Positions 6,432 through 13,253 of a stretch of 14,950 nucleotides of DNA are shown here, in pieces. The notes below the pieces were generated by a model. That model saw only the letters and a list, made by a program, of their open reading frames with translations, searched no databases and had not been told where the DNA came from. Positions within the stretch are counted from its first letter, which is position 1. Each line of letters begins with the position of its first letter. The stretch is from Pseudomonadota bacterium (GTDB taxonomy: Bacteria > Desulfobacterota > BSN033 > WVXP01 > G020346125): assembly GCA_030608745.1 (NCBI GenBank), contig JAUWDQ010000037.1, positions 1-14,950 on the forward strand, written 5' to 3'. The translations under genes and the position numbers were made by a program.

Positions 6432-6460
6432 TTGACTTTGGATCTTCCTTTCTATATTAA
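6432..6460 (+). promoter_or_regulatory. Candidate sigma-70 promoter for bamD
   Basis: TTGACT (6432-6437), 17-nt spacer, TATTAA (6455-6460), about 40 nt before the bamD start. The -35 matches consensus at five of six positions and the -10 at four; an alternative -10, TATATT (6453-6458), has a 15-nt spacer. Confidence 0.5.
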
Positions 6461-6499
6461 AATAACCATAGTTTTCGCGCGAGTTTCGAACGGTGTAAT

Positions 6500-7300
6500 A
6501 TGCTTGCTTCGAAAAGGATGATAGGTGCCGCCGTTATACTATCCATGTTCCTCGGGGGCTGTCTGGGGAAGAAGAGGGGATGGAAGGAAACCGAGGCCAA
6601 CCCAGCCCCCCTGTATGAAAAGGGATTGGCGTTATACAAAAAGAGAAAGTATAGCGATGCCCTCGAGGTATTTAATGAATTGAAGAGTAGCTTTCCCGGC
6701 GAGGACCCCTACTATACCTGGGCGGAATTGAAGGTCGCTGATTGTCATTTCTTTAAGAAGAAATATACGGATGCCATCAGCCATTACGAGGAATTCAAGA
6801 AGTTTCACCCCTTCCATGGGGATATTCCATATGTTATTTTCCAAATCGGGTTGTCCCATTTCAATCAGATGAAATCCATAGACCGGGATCAAGGTGCTAC
6901 CAGTAAGGCGTTGTCAAATTTTGAATTTGTCATAACCAATTATTCAGCCTCCATCTTTGCCGAGAAGGCACGGGAAAAGGTGAAAATATGTAGGAAGAGA
7001 TTGGCTGAGAAGGAATTATACGTAGCTAAATTTTATTATAAGAAGAAGAGGTATCAAGGGGCCAAGGCGAGGCTCGAGGCCGTGGTGAAACTCTATCCGG
7101 AAGTGGATATTCTCGACGAGGCCTTTTTCTATTTGGGAAAGTCTCACCTGAAACTAGGGGAGACGAATGCGGCGAGGGGGGTTTTTAGGGACTTGGTTCA
7201 AAATTATCCCGATAGCAAGTTTTCGGATGAGGCTAAGAAAAAGTTGCAGGAACTACCAGAGGAGGAATTGACATCAACGGGAACTGAGGCAACCCATTGA
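6500..7300 (+). CDS. bamD: Outer membrane assembly lipoprotein BamD (ComL/YfiO family)
   Basis: Lipoprotein of the beta-barrel assembly machinery on the periplasmic face of the outer membrane. The N-terminus has Lys/Arg (5-6), a hydrophobic segment (8-18) and a lipobox-like LGGC with Cys21; Gly rather than Ser/Ala/Val at -2 is slightly atypical. The mature part is built of tetratricopeptide-like repeats: LYEKGLALYKKRKYSDALEV (about 38-57), then DCHFFKKKYTDAISHYEEF, and in the C-terminal half FFYLGKSHLKLGETNAARGV and LVQNYPDSKFSDEAKKKL. At 266 aa it has normal BamD length. The ATG at 6500 keeps the full signal peptide but has a poor ribosome site; the Met at residue 7 is an alternative. A general TPR lipoprotein is possible, but length and layout favour BamD. 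Confidence 0.85.
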   Translation: MLASKRMIGAAVILSMFLGGCLGKKRGWKETEANPAPLYEKGLALYKKRKYSDALEVFNELKSSFPGEDPYYTWAELKVADCHFFKKKYTDAISHYEEFKKFHPFHGDIPYVIFQIGLSHFNQMKSIDRDQGATSKALSNFEFVITNYSASIFAEKAREKVKICRKRLAEKELYVAKFYYKKKRYQGAKARLEAVVKLYPEVDILDEAFFYLGKSHLKLGETNAARGVFRDLVQNYPDSKFSDEAKKKLQELPEEELTSTGTEATH

Positions 7301-7304
7301 ACGG

Positions 7305-7333
7305 AGGAGAGAACTTCCTTGTCTCCTTGTTTT
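7305..7333 (+). terminator. Weak candidate terminator after bamD
   Basis: AGGAGA (7305-7310), 11-nt loop, TCTCCT (7322-7327), then TTGTTTT. It starts 4 nt after the bamD stop codon. The short stem and interrupted T-tract make it a weak call. Confidence 0.3.
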
Positions 7334-7357
7334 AAAGCTTGTAATGTGATCGCTTGA

Positions 7358-7633
7358 TGGCCTGAACATTATTCTGATATTTTTGGCTTTAACATGAAGT
7401 TGGCTATGATTTTAACGGCCTTCCCCTGTGTATTGATTGGGGTTTATCCCAGGGTACTGTTCTGGTTGCTTCACTCCCACCCGGTTCACTATTATTCCCA
7501 CACCCCATCCCACGTAGTGGGAGTCCTTCAGCTTTTCCTGCTGACAGATTTGGTATTTATGGTGGCCAAAGCTGCCTTTTCACCTCACGAGGGAATCGTT
7601 CTCCATGGGTTGATCTGTTTTCTGGCATCCTAA
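7358..7633 (+). pseudogene. Remnant of a Na+/H+ antiporter subunit D (MrpD/MnhD-like), C-terminal fragment
   Basis: The open frame from just after TGA at 7355-7357 to TAA at 7631-7633 reads like the extreme C-terminus of proton-antiporter-family subunit D. It has NMKLAMILTAFPCVLIGVYP (from about 7391), then PVHYYSHTPSHVVGVLQLFL. Homologues I recall have 'NMLVAMGIAAFLCIxIGVYP' then 'PVDYVPYTxxHVxxQLQLLL', followed by a helix and a DWFYR motif. Here the frame ends after that helix; the +1 frame reads SFSMG, a stop, then SVFWHP, compatible with a frameshifted remnant. The intact gene should be about 480-570 aa, and no upstream part is present. No ribosome site precedes the ATG at 7394. It is therefore best read as a gene fossil, although a 79-aa membrane peptide cannot be excluded. 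Confidence 0.65.
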
Positions 7634-7691
7634 GGGGATTCACTTGTTCCTTCGCTTCAATGCTTCCGTAATGACCCCTCTCCGCCACATT

Positions 7692-7725
7692 GGGTTCAGG
7701 GACAACGGTTTTTCTCCTGAAACCC
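7692..7725. repeat. Inverted repeat upstream of ffh promoter
   Basis: GGGTTCAGG (7692-7700) pairs with CCTGAAACCC (7716-7725) with one bulged base and a 15-nt loop. The internal GGACAACGGT (7700-7709) also occurs in the dispersed repeat at 6384-6393, so this may be a decayed further copy. There is no clear T-tract after it. Confidence 0.35.
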
Positions 7726-7774
7726 TATAAACCCAATAAACCAAGCAACTCACAAAGTTTCCGATGAGGCTACA

Positions 7775-7803
7775 TTGACAATGATAAATAATTTCAATAA
7801 AAT
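7775..7803 (+). promoter_or_regulatory. Strong sigma-70 promoter for the ffh-rpsP-trmD operon
   Basis: Perfect -35 TTGACA (7775-7780), exactly 17 nt, -10 TAAAAT (7798-7803; five of six). It lies in an A/T-rich stretch. The start of transcription would be near 7810, giving a leader of about 48 nt before ffh. Confidence 0.75.
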
Positions 7804-7857
7804 TAAACATTTGGTAAAATTAGGGTAAGGTTTATTTCCCACTGACCGCAGGCAACG

Positions 7858-9186
7858 ATGTTCGATAATCTATCGGAGAAATTACAGGGTGTTTTTAAGA
7901 AGCTTAAGGGCCACGGAAAGCTGAATGAGGGAGATATCAAAGCAGCCCTGAGGGAGGTGAAACTCGCTTTATTGGAGGGCGATGTCCATTTCAAGGTGGT
8001 CAAGGATTTCATCGACGCCATCCATTCACGGGCCATAGGTCAGGAGGTCATGGCGAGTTTAACCCCTGCCCAGCAGGTGATTAAGATTGTTCACCAGGAG
8101 CTGGCATCCTTGATGGGGGATGGGGAGCCAAAAATCCGTCTATCAGGGCAGCCCCCTATCCCCGTCATGCTGGTTGGGCTCCATGGCTGCGGAAAGACGA
8201 CGACGGCTGCCAAGTTGGCGGTATACTTCAAGGAGAGGCACCGATTTCCCTACCTGGTACCGGCCGACGTTTACAGGCCAGCAGCTATTGAGCAGCTTCA
8301 GCTTTTGGCAAAGGAATCGGGGATAGAATTTTATGAATCCAGTCCGGTGGAAAGCCCTCTGGAGATCTGCCAACGGGCGAGGCAGAGGGCTCTGGCAGGG
8401 GGTTATGACCTCATGTTCGTCGATACTGCCGGAAGGCTCCATATCGACGAGCCCTTGATGGGAGAACTTCGGGAGATAAAGGGTCAATTGGACCCCAAGG
8501 AAATCCTCTTGGTGGCCGACGCCATGACGGGTCAAGATGCGGTCAATATCGCCAAGGCCTTTAACGATGCCCTGGACATTGATGGGGTTATCCTCACCAA
8601 AATGGAGGGTGATGCAAGGGGAGGTGCCGCCCTCTCCATCAAGGGAGTAACGGGAAAACCCATAAAATTCATCGGCACCGGGGAAAAACTGGACGCATTG
8701 GAGGTGTTTCACCCCGACCGGATGGCCTCTCGAATCCTGGGAATGGGGGATGTCCTTTCCCTGATCGAAAAAGCCCAGGCCTCCTTCGATGAGCAGAAGG
8801 CCGAGGAACTGGAGAGAAAGCTGAGAAAGGAGGCCTTTACCCTGGAGGATTTCCGGGATCAGATTCAGCGGATCAAGAAGATGGGATCCATTGAGAGCAT
8901 CCTGAATATGATTCCCGGGATTGGGGGGTTGAAAGGCCTGAAGGGAATTCAATTCCAGGAGCAAGAACTGGTGAAGATTGAGGCCATTATCAATTCCATG
9001 ACTCCTAAAGAACGACGGAATCATGGCATCGTCAATGGAAGCCGACGATTAAGGATAGCTAAGGGGAGCGGGACAACGGTTCCAGACGTTAACAGGCTTC
9101 TCAAACAGTACACGCACATGCTCAAGATGATGAAGAAGTTGAGGAAAGGAGGAACGAAGGAGCTTTATAAGATGTTGCGGATTTAG
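7858..9186 (+). CDS. ffh: Signal recognition particle GTPase Ffh (SRP54)
   Basis: Binds 4.5S RNA and signal sequences and delivers ribosomes to FtsY at the membrane. At 442 aa it is full length. The N domain is residues 1 to about 95; the GTPase G domain has the P-loop GLHGCGKTTT (107-116), DTAGR (189-193), TKMEGDARGG (247-256) and the GTGEKLDALEVF region; the M domain from about 296 is Met-rich with MIPGIGG (351-357) and MLKMMKKL (421-428). MFDNLSEKLQ is the conserved start; the ribosome site is weak. Two G-domain positions differ from the usual consensus: His109 where GLQGxGKT is normal, and Glu250 where TKxDGD is normal. It is the first gene of a seven- to nine-gene operon and has its own near-consensus promoter. 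Confidence 0.97.
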   Translation: MFDNLSEKLQGVFKKLKGHGKLNEGDIKAALREVKLALLEGDVHFKVVKDFIDAIHSRAIGQEVMASLTPAQQVIKIVHQELASLMGDGEPKIRLSGQPPIPVMLVGLHGCGKTTTAAKLAVYFKERHRFPYLVPADVYRPAAIEQLQLLAKESGIEFYESSPVESPLEICQRARQRALAGGYDLMFVDTAGRLHIDEPLMGELREIKGQLDPKEILLVADAMTGQDAVNIAKAFNDALDIDGVILTKMEGDARGGAALSIKGVTGKPIKFIGTGEKLDALEVFHPDRMASRILGMGDVLSLIEKAQASFDEQKAEELERKLRKEAFTLEDFRDQIQRIKKMGSIESILNMIPGIGGLKGLKGIQFQEQELVKIEAIINSMTPKERRNHGIVNGSRRLRIAKGSGTTVPDVNRLLKQYTHMLKMMKKLRKGGTKELYKMLRI

Positions 9187-9221
9187 CTTACCGTGGAAAA
9201 CCAGGGGAGGTGATGCAAAAG

Positions 9222-9476
9222 ATGGCTATTGTCATGAGGCTGGCACGCTTTGGCAGCAAAAAAAATCCGTTTTATCGGATTGTCGTCTCGGATTCTCGTT
9301 TCCCGAGAGATGGTCGGTTTATCGAGAAGATCGGAACCTACGACCCCAATAAGGACCCCGCTGAAATCCATATCATGGAAGACAGGGCGATGGAGTGGTA
9401 TAAAAAGGGTGCCCAGCCCAGCAAGACGGTCAGAAACCTGTTAAGGCAATCTGGGATCTTAAAAAAATTGGCGTAG
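9222..9476 (+). CDS. rpsP: 30S ribosomal protein S16
   Basis: S16, an early-assembly protein of the 30S subunit. The 84-aa product reads MAIVMRLARFGSKKNPFYRI, then VVSDSRFPRDGRFIEKIGTY and YDPNKDPAEIHI, which is full family length with all conserved blocks. Start choice: the ATG at 9222 gives the family's usual N-terminus and has GGGGAGG (9204-9210) 11 nt upstream. A GTG at 9210 or ATG at 9213 would add three or four residues but sits on or too close to that site. It lies 35 nt after ffh in the standard ffh-rpsP order. Confidence 0.96.
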   Translation: MAIVMRLARFGSKKNPFYRIVVSDSRFPRDGRFIEKIGTYDPNKDPAEIHIMEDRAMEWYKKGAQPSKTVRNLLRQSGILKKLA

Positions 9477-9548
9477 GGAGGTGGGAGTTTGGTCGATCTC
9501 CGATGGCTACCGTTGCGAAGGCAATCTATTTCAAGGGGGAAGGGTGGA

Positions 9549-9779
9549 ATGAAAGAGTTAATCGAATACATCGCCAAAGCTCTCGTGGACTACCCAGATC
9601 AAGTGAAGGTCTCCGAAGTTGAAGGGGAGAGGACCTCTGTCATCGAGTTGACCGTTGCCAAAGAGGATTTGGGCAAGGTGATCGGTAAGCAGGGCCGGAC
9701 GGCTCGGGCCATAAGGACGATCCTGAGTGCCGCATCGACTAAGATCAAAAGACATTCCGTTTTGGAGATCATCGAATAA
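9549..9779 (+). CDS. khpA: KH-domain RNA-binding protein KhpA (YlqC family)
   Basis: Small KH-domain RNA chaperone that in Gram-positives pairs with KhpB/Jag. The 76-aa product starts MKELIEYIAKALVDYPDQVK and contains the KH core GKVIGKQGRTARAIRTIL with the GxxG loop as GKQG. The start at 9549 is preceded by a G-rich ribosome site (AAGGGGGAAGGG); an upstream ATG at 9489 would add 20 non-conserved residues and is rejected. It lies between rpsP and rimM, its typical place. Confidence 0.93.
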   Translation: MKELIEYIAKALVDYPDQVKVSEVEGERTSVIELTVAKEDLGKVIGKQGRTARAIRTILSAASTKIKRHSVLEIIE

Positions 9780-9785
9780 ATCCCA

Positions 9786-10301
9786 ATGAAAGGCCAGTAC
9801 ATCATCATCGGGAGGGTTTCGGGACTCCATGGAATAAAGGGTAAACTCAGAATCCGCTATTACAACGAGACGCGGTCTGATTTCTTATCGTATCGGAAGG
9901 TCTATTTGGAAGACAGGGATGGCCATGTCCAGCCCTATGAGATTCAAGAGGCGAAAATCCACAATAAATTCATCTCGGCCCGATTAAAGGGTTGTGAAGG
10001 AATTGCCGATGCGGAGAAACTGATCGGTTCATCGGTTTTGGTAAAGAGGAAAAACCTTCCTCCCCCGGAAGAAGGGGAGTATTATTGGTTTGAAATTATC
10101 GGAATGGATGTGGTTACCGACGAGGGAAGACCACTGGGAAGGGTGGAGAAAATACTGCCTACGGGGAGCAACGATGTTTATCTCGTTCAGGGGAGCGGAG
10201 GGGAGTGGTTGATTCCGGCCACTGAGGAGGTGATCGTACGGGTGGACAAGAATAAGGGGCAAATGGTGATCCACCCCATAGAGGGGCTGTTGGAGAAATG
10301 A
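9786..10301 (+). CDS. rimM: Ribosome maturation factor RimM
   Basis: Assists assembly of the 30S head by binding S19. The 171-aa product has the N-terminal beta-barrel opening IIIGRVSGLHGIKGKLRI, the linker with YYWFEIIGMDV, and the C-terminal PRC-barrel (GRPLGRVEKILPTGSNDVYL, then EWLIPATEEVI and the ending HPIEGLLE). All are diagnostic. There is no good ribosome site before the ATG at 9786; it lies 6 nt after the khpA stop and is probably translated by coupling. Its stop overlaps the trmD start by 4 nt (ATGA). Confidence 0.95.
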   Translation: MKGQYIIIGRVSGLHGIKGKLRIRYYNETRSDFLSYRKVYLEDRDGHVQPYEIQEAKIHNKFISARLKGCEGIADAEKLIGSSVLVKRKNLPPPEEGEYYWFEIIGMDVVTDEGRPLGRVEKILPTGSNDVYLVQGSGGEWLIPATEEVIVRVDKNKGQMVIHPIEGLLEK

Positions 10302-11047
10302 TTCGCTTCGATATTCTCACCCTCTTTCCGGATATGTTCCAGTCTCCCCTTGCATCAAGCGTATTGAAGAAGGCTATTGATAGAGGGGTTATCAAGGTCA
10401 GGGTCTTTAATATTCGCGATTTCACCATGGACAAACATCGTGTCGTCGACGACTCCCCCTATGGTGGTGGGAGTGGCATGGTTATGAAAGCCGGGCCGAT
10501 CGTGGAGGGCATTGAGCGGCTCAAATCCACCAATGGTTCACCGAGGGTTATCTTGATGACTCCACAGGGGGTACCGTTCGATCACAGTCAAGCAAAGAGG
10601 CTCAGTCAATACGACCATCTCCTTTTCGTCTGTGGACGATACGAGGGGGTGGATGAGCGAGTGAGGGGGTACGTCGACGAGGAGGTCTCCATTGGCGATT
10701 ATATTTTGATGGGGGGAGAGCTGGCCGTAATGGTCGTCATTGATGCCGTTTCCCGTTTCGTGCCGGGAGTGTTGGGCTCAGAGGAGTCCGTCTTGGAGGA
10801 ATCCTTTGCCAATGCCCTGCTGGAATATCCCCAATACACTCGGCCTCGAGTTTTCAGGGGAAAGAGGGTCCCTGAAGTCTTGATATCGGGGGATCATCGG
10901 CAGATTACCCATTGGCGGAGGAGGGAGGCATTGAAGAGGACTTTCATACGGCGCCCTGATCTCCTGGAAAAGGTGAACCTCTCGGAAGGTGATCTCGCCC
11001 TCTTGGAGGAGATAAAGAGGGAGGAGAGGGAAGCAAGGGATAATTAA
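10298..11047 (+). CDS. trmD: tRNA (guanine37-N1)-methyltransferase TrmD
   Basis: SPOUT-class, trefoil-knot enzyme that makes m1G37 in tRNAs and prevents +1 frameshifting. The 249-aa product has MIRFDILTLFPDMF at the start, DDSPYGGGSGMVMKAGPI, CGRYEGVDERV, the knot segment EEVSIGDYILMGGELA, SRFVPGVLGSEES, and YPQYTRP, all canonical TrmD motifs. The ATG overlaps the rimM stop (ATGA), so the two are translationally coupled. It is full length and shows nothing unusual. Confidence 0.97.
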   Translation: MIRFDILTLFPDMFQSPLASSVLKKAIDRGVIKVRVFNIRDFTMDKHRVVDDSPYGGGSGMVMKAGPIVEGIERLKSTNGSPRVILMTPQGVPFDHSQAKRLSQYDHLLFVCGRYEGVDERVRGYVDEEVSIGDYILMGGELAVMVVIDAVSRFVPGVLGSEESVLEESFANALLEYPQYTRPRVFRGKRVPEVLISGDHRQITHWRRREALKRTFIRRPDLLEKVNLSEGDLALLEEIKREEREARDN

Positions 11048-11050
11048 GGA

Positions 11051-11629
11051 GTGCCAGGGAAAACTAATAATAACGGTAAAATATACGTTGGCTTAGTCCA
11101 TTATCCTGTTTACGATAAGAACAAGAATATCGTCGCCACTGCGGTGACGACGGTGGATATCCACGATATCGCCAGGTCCGCGAAGACCTTTGATGTGAGA
11201 GGTTTTTATGTCATTACGCCTCTGGAATCCCAGAACCAGTTAGTGCAGCGGGTTCTTCGGCACTGGGTCGAGGGGACAGGGGCCACGTATAATCCTACCA
11301 GGCAGGCTGCCCTCTCGTTGGTCAAGGTGGAGGAATCCATGGAGGGGGCCATTGGGGATATATCCGGGCATTGGAAGTCAGGGGTGAAGGTTGTTGCCAC
11401 CGGGGCTCGGTCCCAACGTGGAAATATCGGTTACCAGCAGCTTAAGGAGATTTTATCGGAAGCCTCGCAGCCATTCCTGTTACTATTCGGTACCGGTTGG
11501 GGTTTGACGGAAGAGGTCATGCGGAATTGCGACTATATCTTGGCCCCTATTGAGGGATCTCATTACAACCACCTCTCCGTTCGCTCCGCGGCGGCTATTA
11601 TCCTAGACCGACTTCTGGGTCGCGGATAG
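11051..11629 (+). CDS. Putative SPOUT-like RNA methyltransferase (DUF2168 / Methyltrn_RNA_4 family)
   Basis: The 192-aa product has the family blocks IYVGLVHYPVYDKNKNIVAT, TVDIHDIARSAKTFDVRGFY and PFLLLFGTGWGLTEEVM, followed by LAPIEGSHYNHLSVRSAAAI. The last resemble the knotted SAM-binding part of SPOUT methyltransferases. The family is typically found between trmD and rplS in deltaproteobacterial and some deep-branching genomes, as here; its RNA substrate is not known to me. The start is uncertain. The GTG at 11051 directly abuts AAGGA, leaving essentially no spacer, and the conserved part begins only at about residue 10, with no other standard start codon between them. Confidence 0.85.
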   Translation: MPGKTNNNGKIYVGLVHYPVYDKNKNIVATAVTTVDIHDIARSAKTFDVRGFYVITPLESQNQLVQRVLRHWVEGTGATYNPTRQAALSLVKVEESMEGAIGDISGHWKSGVKVVATGARSQRGNIGYQQLKEILSEASQPFLLLFGTGWGLTEEVMRNCDYILAPIEGSHYNHLSVRSAAAIILDRLLGRG

Positions 11630-11650
11630 GGCAGATAGAAGGAGGAGAAG

Positions 11651-12001
11651 ATGAATCACATGGAAACGATTGAGAAGGAACAGATGAGGATGGATCTGCC
11701 CGATTTCGCCGTCGGGGATACGGTTAAGGTACATTTCAAGATCGTCGAGGGGGAAAAGGAGCGGATACAGGTCTTCGAGGGGGTGGTCATCAGAAAGAAA
11801 AAGGGGGGTGTTGGGGCAACCTTCACCGTGAGAAAGGTTTCCTATGGGATCGGCGTGGAGAGGATTTTTCCCAGTCATTCACCGAGGATCGAAAAGATTG
11901 AGATCGTAAACCGCGGAAGGGTTCGGAGGGCAAAACTTTACTATTTGAGGGAGTTGAGGGGGAAAGCAGCCCGCATAAAGACGAAGAAGCAAACCCGGTG
12001 A
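11651..12001 (+). CDS. rplS: 50S ribosomal protein L19
   Basis: L19 sits at the 30S-50S interface. The 116-aa product has FAVGDTVKVHFKIVEGEKER, QVFEGVVIRKKKGGVGATFT, VRKVSYGIGVERIFPSHSPR and IEKIEIVNRGRVRRAKLYYL, the complete family pattern, with a basic C-terminus. The ATG at 11651 follows AGAAGGAGGAG, the best ribosome site in the operon, as expected for an abundant protein. An internal Met at residue 4 is an alternative start. It is 12 nt before rnhB. Confidence 0.97.
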   Translation: MNHMETIEKEQMRMDLPDFAVGDTVKVHFKIVEGEKERIQVFEGVVIRKKKGGVGATFTVRKVSYGIGVERIFPSHSPRIEKIEIVNRGRVRRAKLYYLRELRGKAARIKTKKQTR

Positions 12002-12013
12002 TGGGAGTACTCA

Positions 12014-12673
12014 ATGGTCGCCAGCCGACGGGAGCAACTCACCTTTTGCCATCTCCCCCATCAGACCATGGACTTCTTCGAAGGCCAATGCTACGGGGCC
12101 GGCTACAGAAATATCGCCGGAATCGATGAGGCCGGCAGGGGGCCCTTGGCCGGGCCCGGTGTGGCAGCGGCCGTGATTTTCTCGAGGGGATGGATTGATG
12201 AGGAGATCACCGACTCCAAGAGATTGTCCCCCCAAAAGAGGGAGGAGCTATACGGTAAAATTCTCGGCAGTTCCCGATCCATGGGAATCGGGGTGGTGGA
12301 TCAGGGTGAAATTGACCGGATAAATATCCTTCAGGCAACCTTGAAGGCCATGGAGATGGCCGTAGCTAAGTTGTCCCCCCCTCCCGATTATCTCCTCGTG
12401 GACGGGATACATGGTTTTCCCACCCAAATTCCCCAGCGGCTCATCAAGAGGGGAGATACCATCAGCATTTCCATCGCCGCCGCATCCATCGTTGCTAAAG
12501 TCACACGAGACCGCATGATGATAGAACACCACGAGAGATACCCTCAATATAATTTCGCCAAGCATAAGGGCTACGGAACGAGGGAGCATTTAGAGGCGAT
12601 TAGAAAATTTGGATGCTGTGAACTTCACCGGATGACCTTCAGGGGGGTTAAAACCCACACAGGACCGACTTGA
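12014..12673 (+). CDS. rnhB: Ribonuclease HII
   Basis: Cleaves RNA in RNA/DNA hybrids and at single ribonucleotides in DNA. The 219-aa product carries the active-site tetrad: Asp38 and Glu39 in GIDEAGRGPLAGP, Asp130 in LLVDGIHG, and Asp166 in VTRDRMM. It also has TDSKRLS (67-73) and the substrate loop KHKGYGTREHLEAI. The ATG at 12014 has GGGAG about 6 nt upstream and gives an 18-residue leader before MDFFEGQCYGAGYRNIAG; the ATG at 12068 lacks a ribosome site but would begin nearer the conserved core. It is coupled with rplS (12-nt gap) and yraN (8-nt gap). Confidence 0.96.
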   Translation: MVASRREQLTFCHLPHQTMDFFEGQCYGAGYRNIAGIDEAGRGPLAGPGVAAAVIFSRGWIDEEITDSKRLSPQKREELYGKILGSSRSMGIGVVDQGEIDRINILQATLKAMEMAVAKLSPPPDYLLVDGIHGFPTQIPQRLIKRGDTISISIAAASIVAKVTRDRMMIEHHERYPQYNFAKHKGYGTREHLEAIRKFGCCELHRMTFRGVKTHTGPT

Positions 12674-12681
12674 GGTGGGAG

Positions 12682-13068
12682 ATGCAAGGGGACAGGAAGG
12701 AAGTTGGCAAGCGAGGAGAAGATGCAGCGGCTAAATATATCAAGAAGAGGGGATATAAGATCGTGGAGCGCAATTTCACCTGCCCGTTGGGCGAGATGGA
12801 TATTATCGCCTTGGAGAGAAAAACCCTCTGTTTCATTGAGGTGAAGACACTGTCCGGGAAAAACTATGGTCCGCCTGAAATTGCGGTCAATATCTATAAG
12901 CAACACAAGCTATCGAAGGTTGCGCTGGCATACCTCAATCAAAAGCATCTTCATGATATAAAGGCCCGTTTCGACGTCATCGCCGTTACCCTCTCCCCAG
13001 AGGATGAAAGGATCGAGCTGATTAAGGATGCCTTCGATTTGAGGTATCCAGAACTCTATGATCGATAA
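12682..13068 (+). CDS. yraN: UPF0102 / YraN family putative endonuclease-fold protein
   Basis: A small nuclease-fold (PD-(D/E)XK) protein of uncertain role, commonly next to rnhB. The 128-aa product has KEVGKRGEDAAAKYIKKRGY (6-25), ERNFTCPLGEMDIIA with Glu38 and Asp40, and FIEVKTLSG with Glu53 and Lys55, the candidate metal-binding motif. The ATG at 12682 was chosen because GAGG sits 6 nt upstream and the product matches the usual length; a TTG at 12670 overlapping rnhB is possible but less likely. It is the last gene of the operon. Confidence 0.92.
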   Translation: MQGDRKEVGKRGEDAAAKYIKKRGYKIVERNFTCPLGEMDIIALERKTLCFIEVKTLSGKNYGPPEIAVNIYKQHKLSKVALAYLNQKHLHDIKARFDVIAVTLSPEDERIELIKDAFDLRYPELYDR

Positions 13069-13162
13069 TATCCTCCCCTTCCCCTTCAACCCCACATCTT
13101 GAGGAATCAAGATACATCTCGCCTGAGACTCGGATGTAACCTGTCGCTTGCGTAGTAGCCAT
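13022..13162 (-). pseudogene. N-terminal stub of a serine recombinase/resolvase (probable remnant)
   Basis: A 46-codon minus-strand frame starts with ATG (13160-13162) after a textbook ribosome site, GAGGAG (revcomp of 13170-13175) with 7 nt spacing. It reads MATTQATGYIRVSGEMYLDS. The GYIRVS block is the first beta strand of serine recombinases, with the catalytic Ser (here Ser13) and Arg11. After about residue 20 the similarity fades (no LSLEAQ-type block), and the frame runs antisense into the end of yraN before a TAA. An intact recombinase is about 180-550 aa, so this can only be a truncated remnant or a chance match. The ribosome site argues against pure chance. The match is short, so certainty is limited. 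Confidence 0.45.
13096..13113. terminator. Short hairpin in the convergent yraN/SPFH spacer
   Basis: ATCTTGA (13096-13102), loop GGAA, TCAAGAT (13107-13113): a perfect 7-bp stem with a stable-type tetraloop, 28 nt after the yraN stop. No T-run follows on either strand, so it may be a Rho-independent-like pause or only an RNA 3'-end stabiliser. It also lies inside the recombinase-like stub. Confidence 0.3.
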
Positions 13163-13253
13163 CGATTTTCTCCTCTTTTTGACTTACTCCATATTTCTGC
13201 AATAATGATATTGGAGGAGAGGAATAAAGTGGAAATCTATTCTTAAAGCTGTC

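Larger units (their letters stand above)
6229..6499. other. Divergent intergenic region between rsmG and bamD
   Basis: The 271-nt region between the divergent starts holds a bamD promoter candidate (6432-6460) and copy B of the dispersed 18-bp repeat (6374-6391). I see no convincing gene here and only weak -10-like AT stretches (near 6256-6262) for rsmG on the minus strand. Confidence 0.6.
7634..7857. other. Upstream region of the ffh operon
   Basis: Non-coding. It carries an inverted repeat (7692-7725) and a strong promoter (7775-7803), and becomes very A/T-rich from about 7770, as expected around a promoter. Confidence 0.6.

Noticed and set aside
8143..9024. 293-aa minus-strand frame inside ffh
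   Set aside because: Although long, it is exactly antisense to the conserved GTPase and M domains of Ffh, has no family motifs and is best explained as a shadow frame.
9489..9548. 20-residue N-terminal extension of khpA
   Set aside because: The extension is not part of the conserved family and the ATG at 9549 has a better ribosome site.
13069..13253. Classical Rho-independent terminator between the convergent yraN and SPFH genes
   Set aside because: The only good stem (13096-13113) lacks a T-tract on either strand, so only a low-confidence hairpin is listed.
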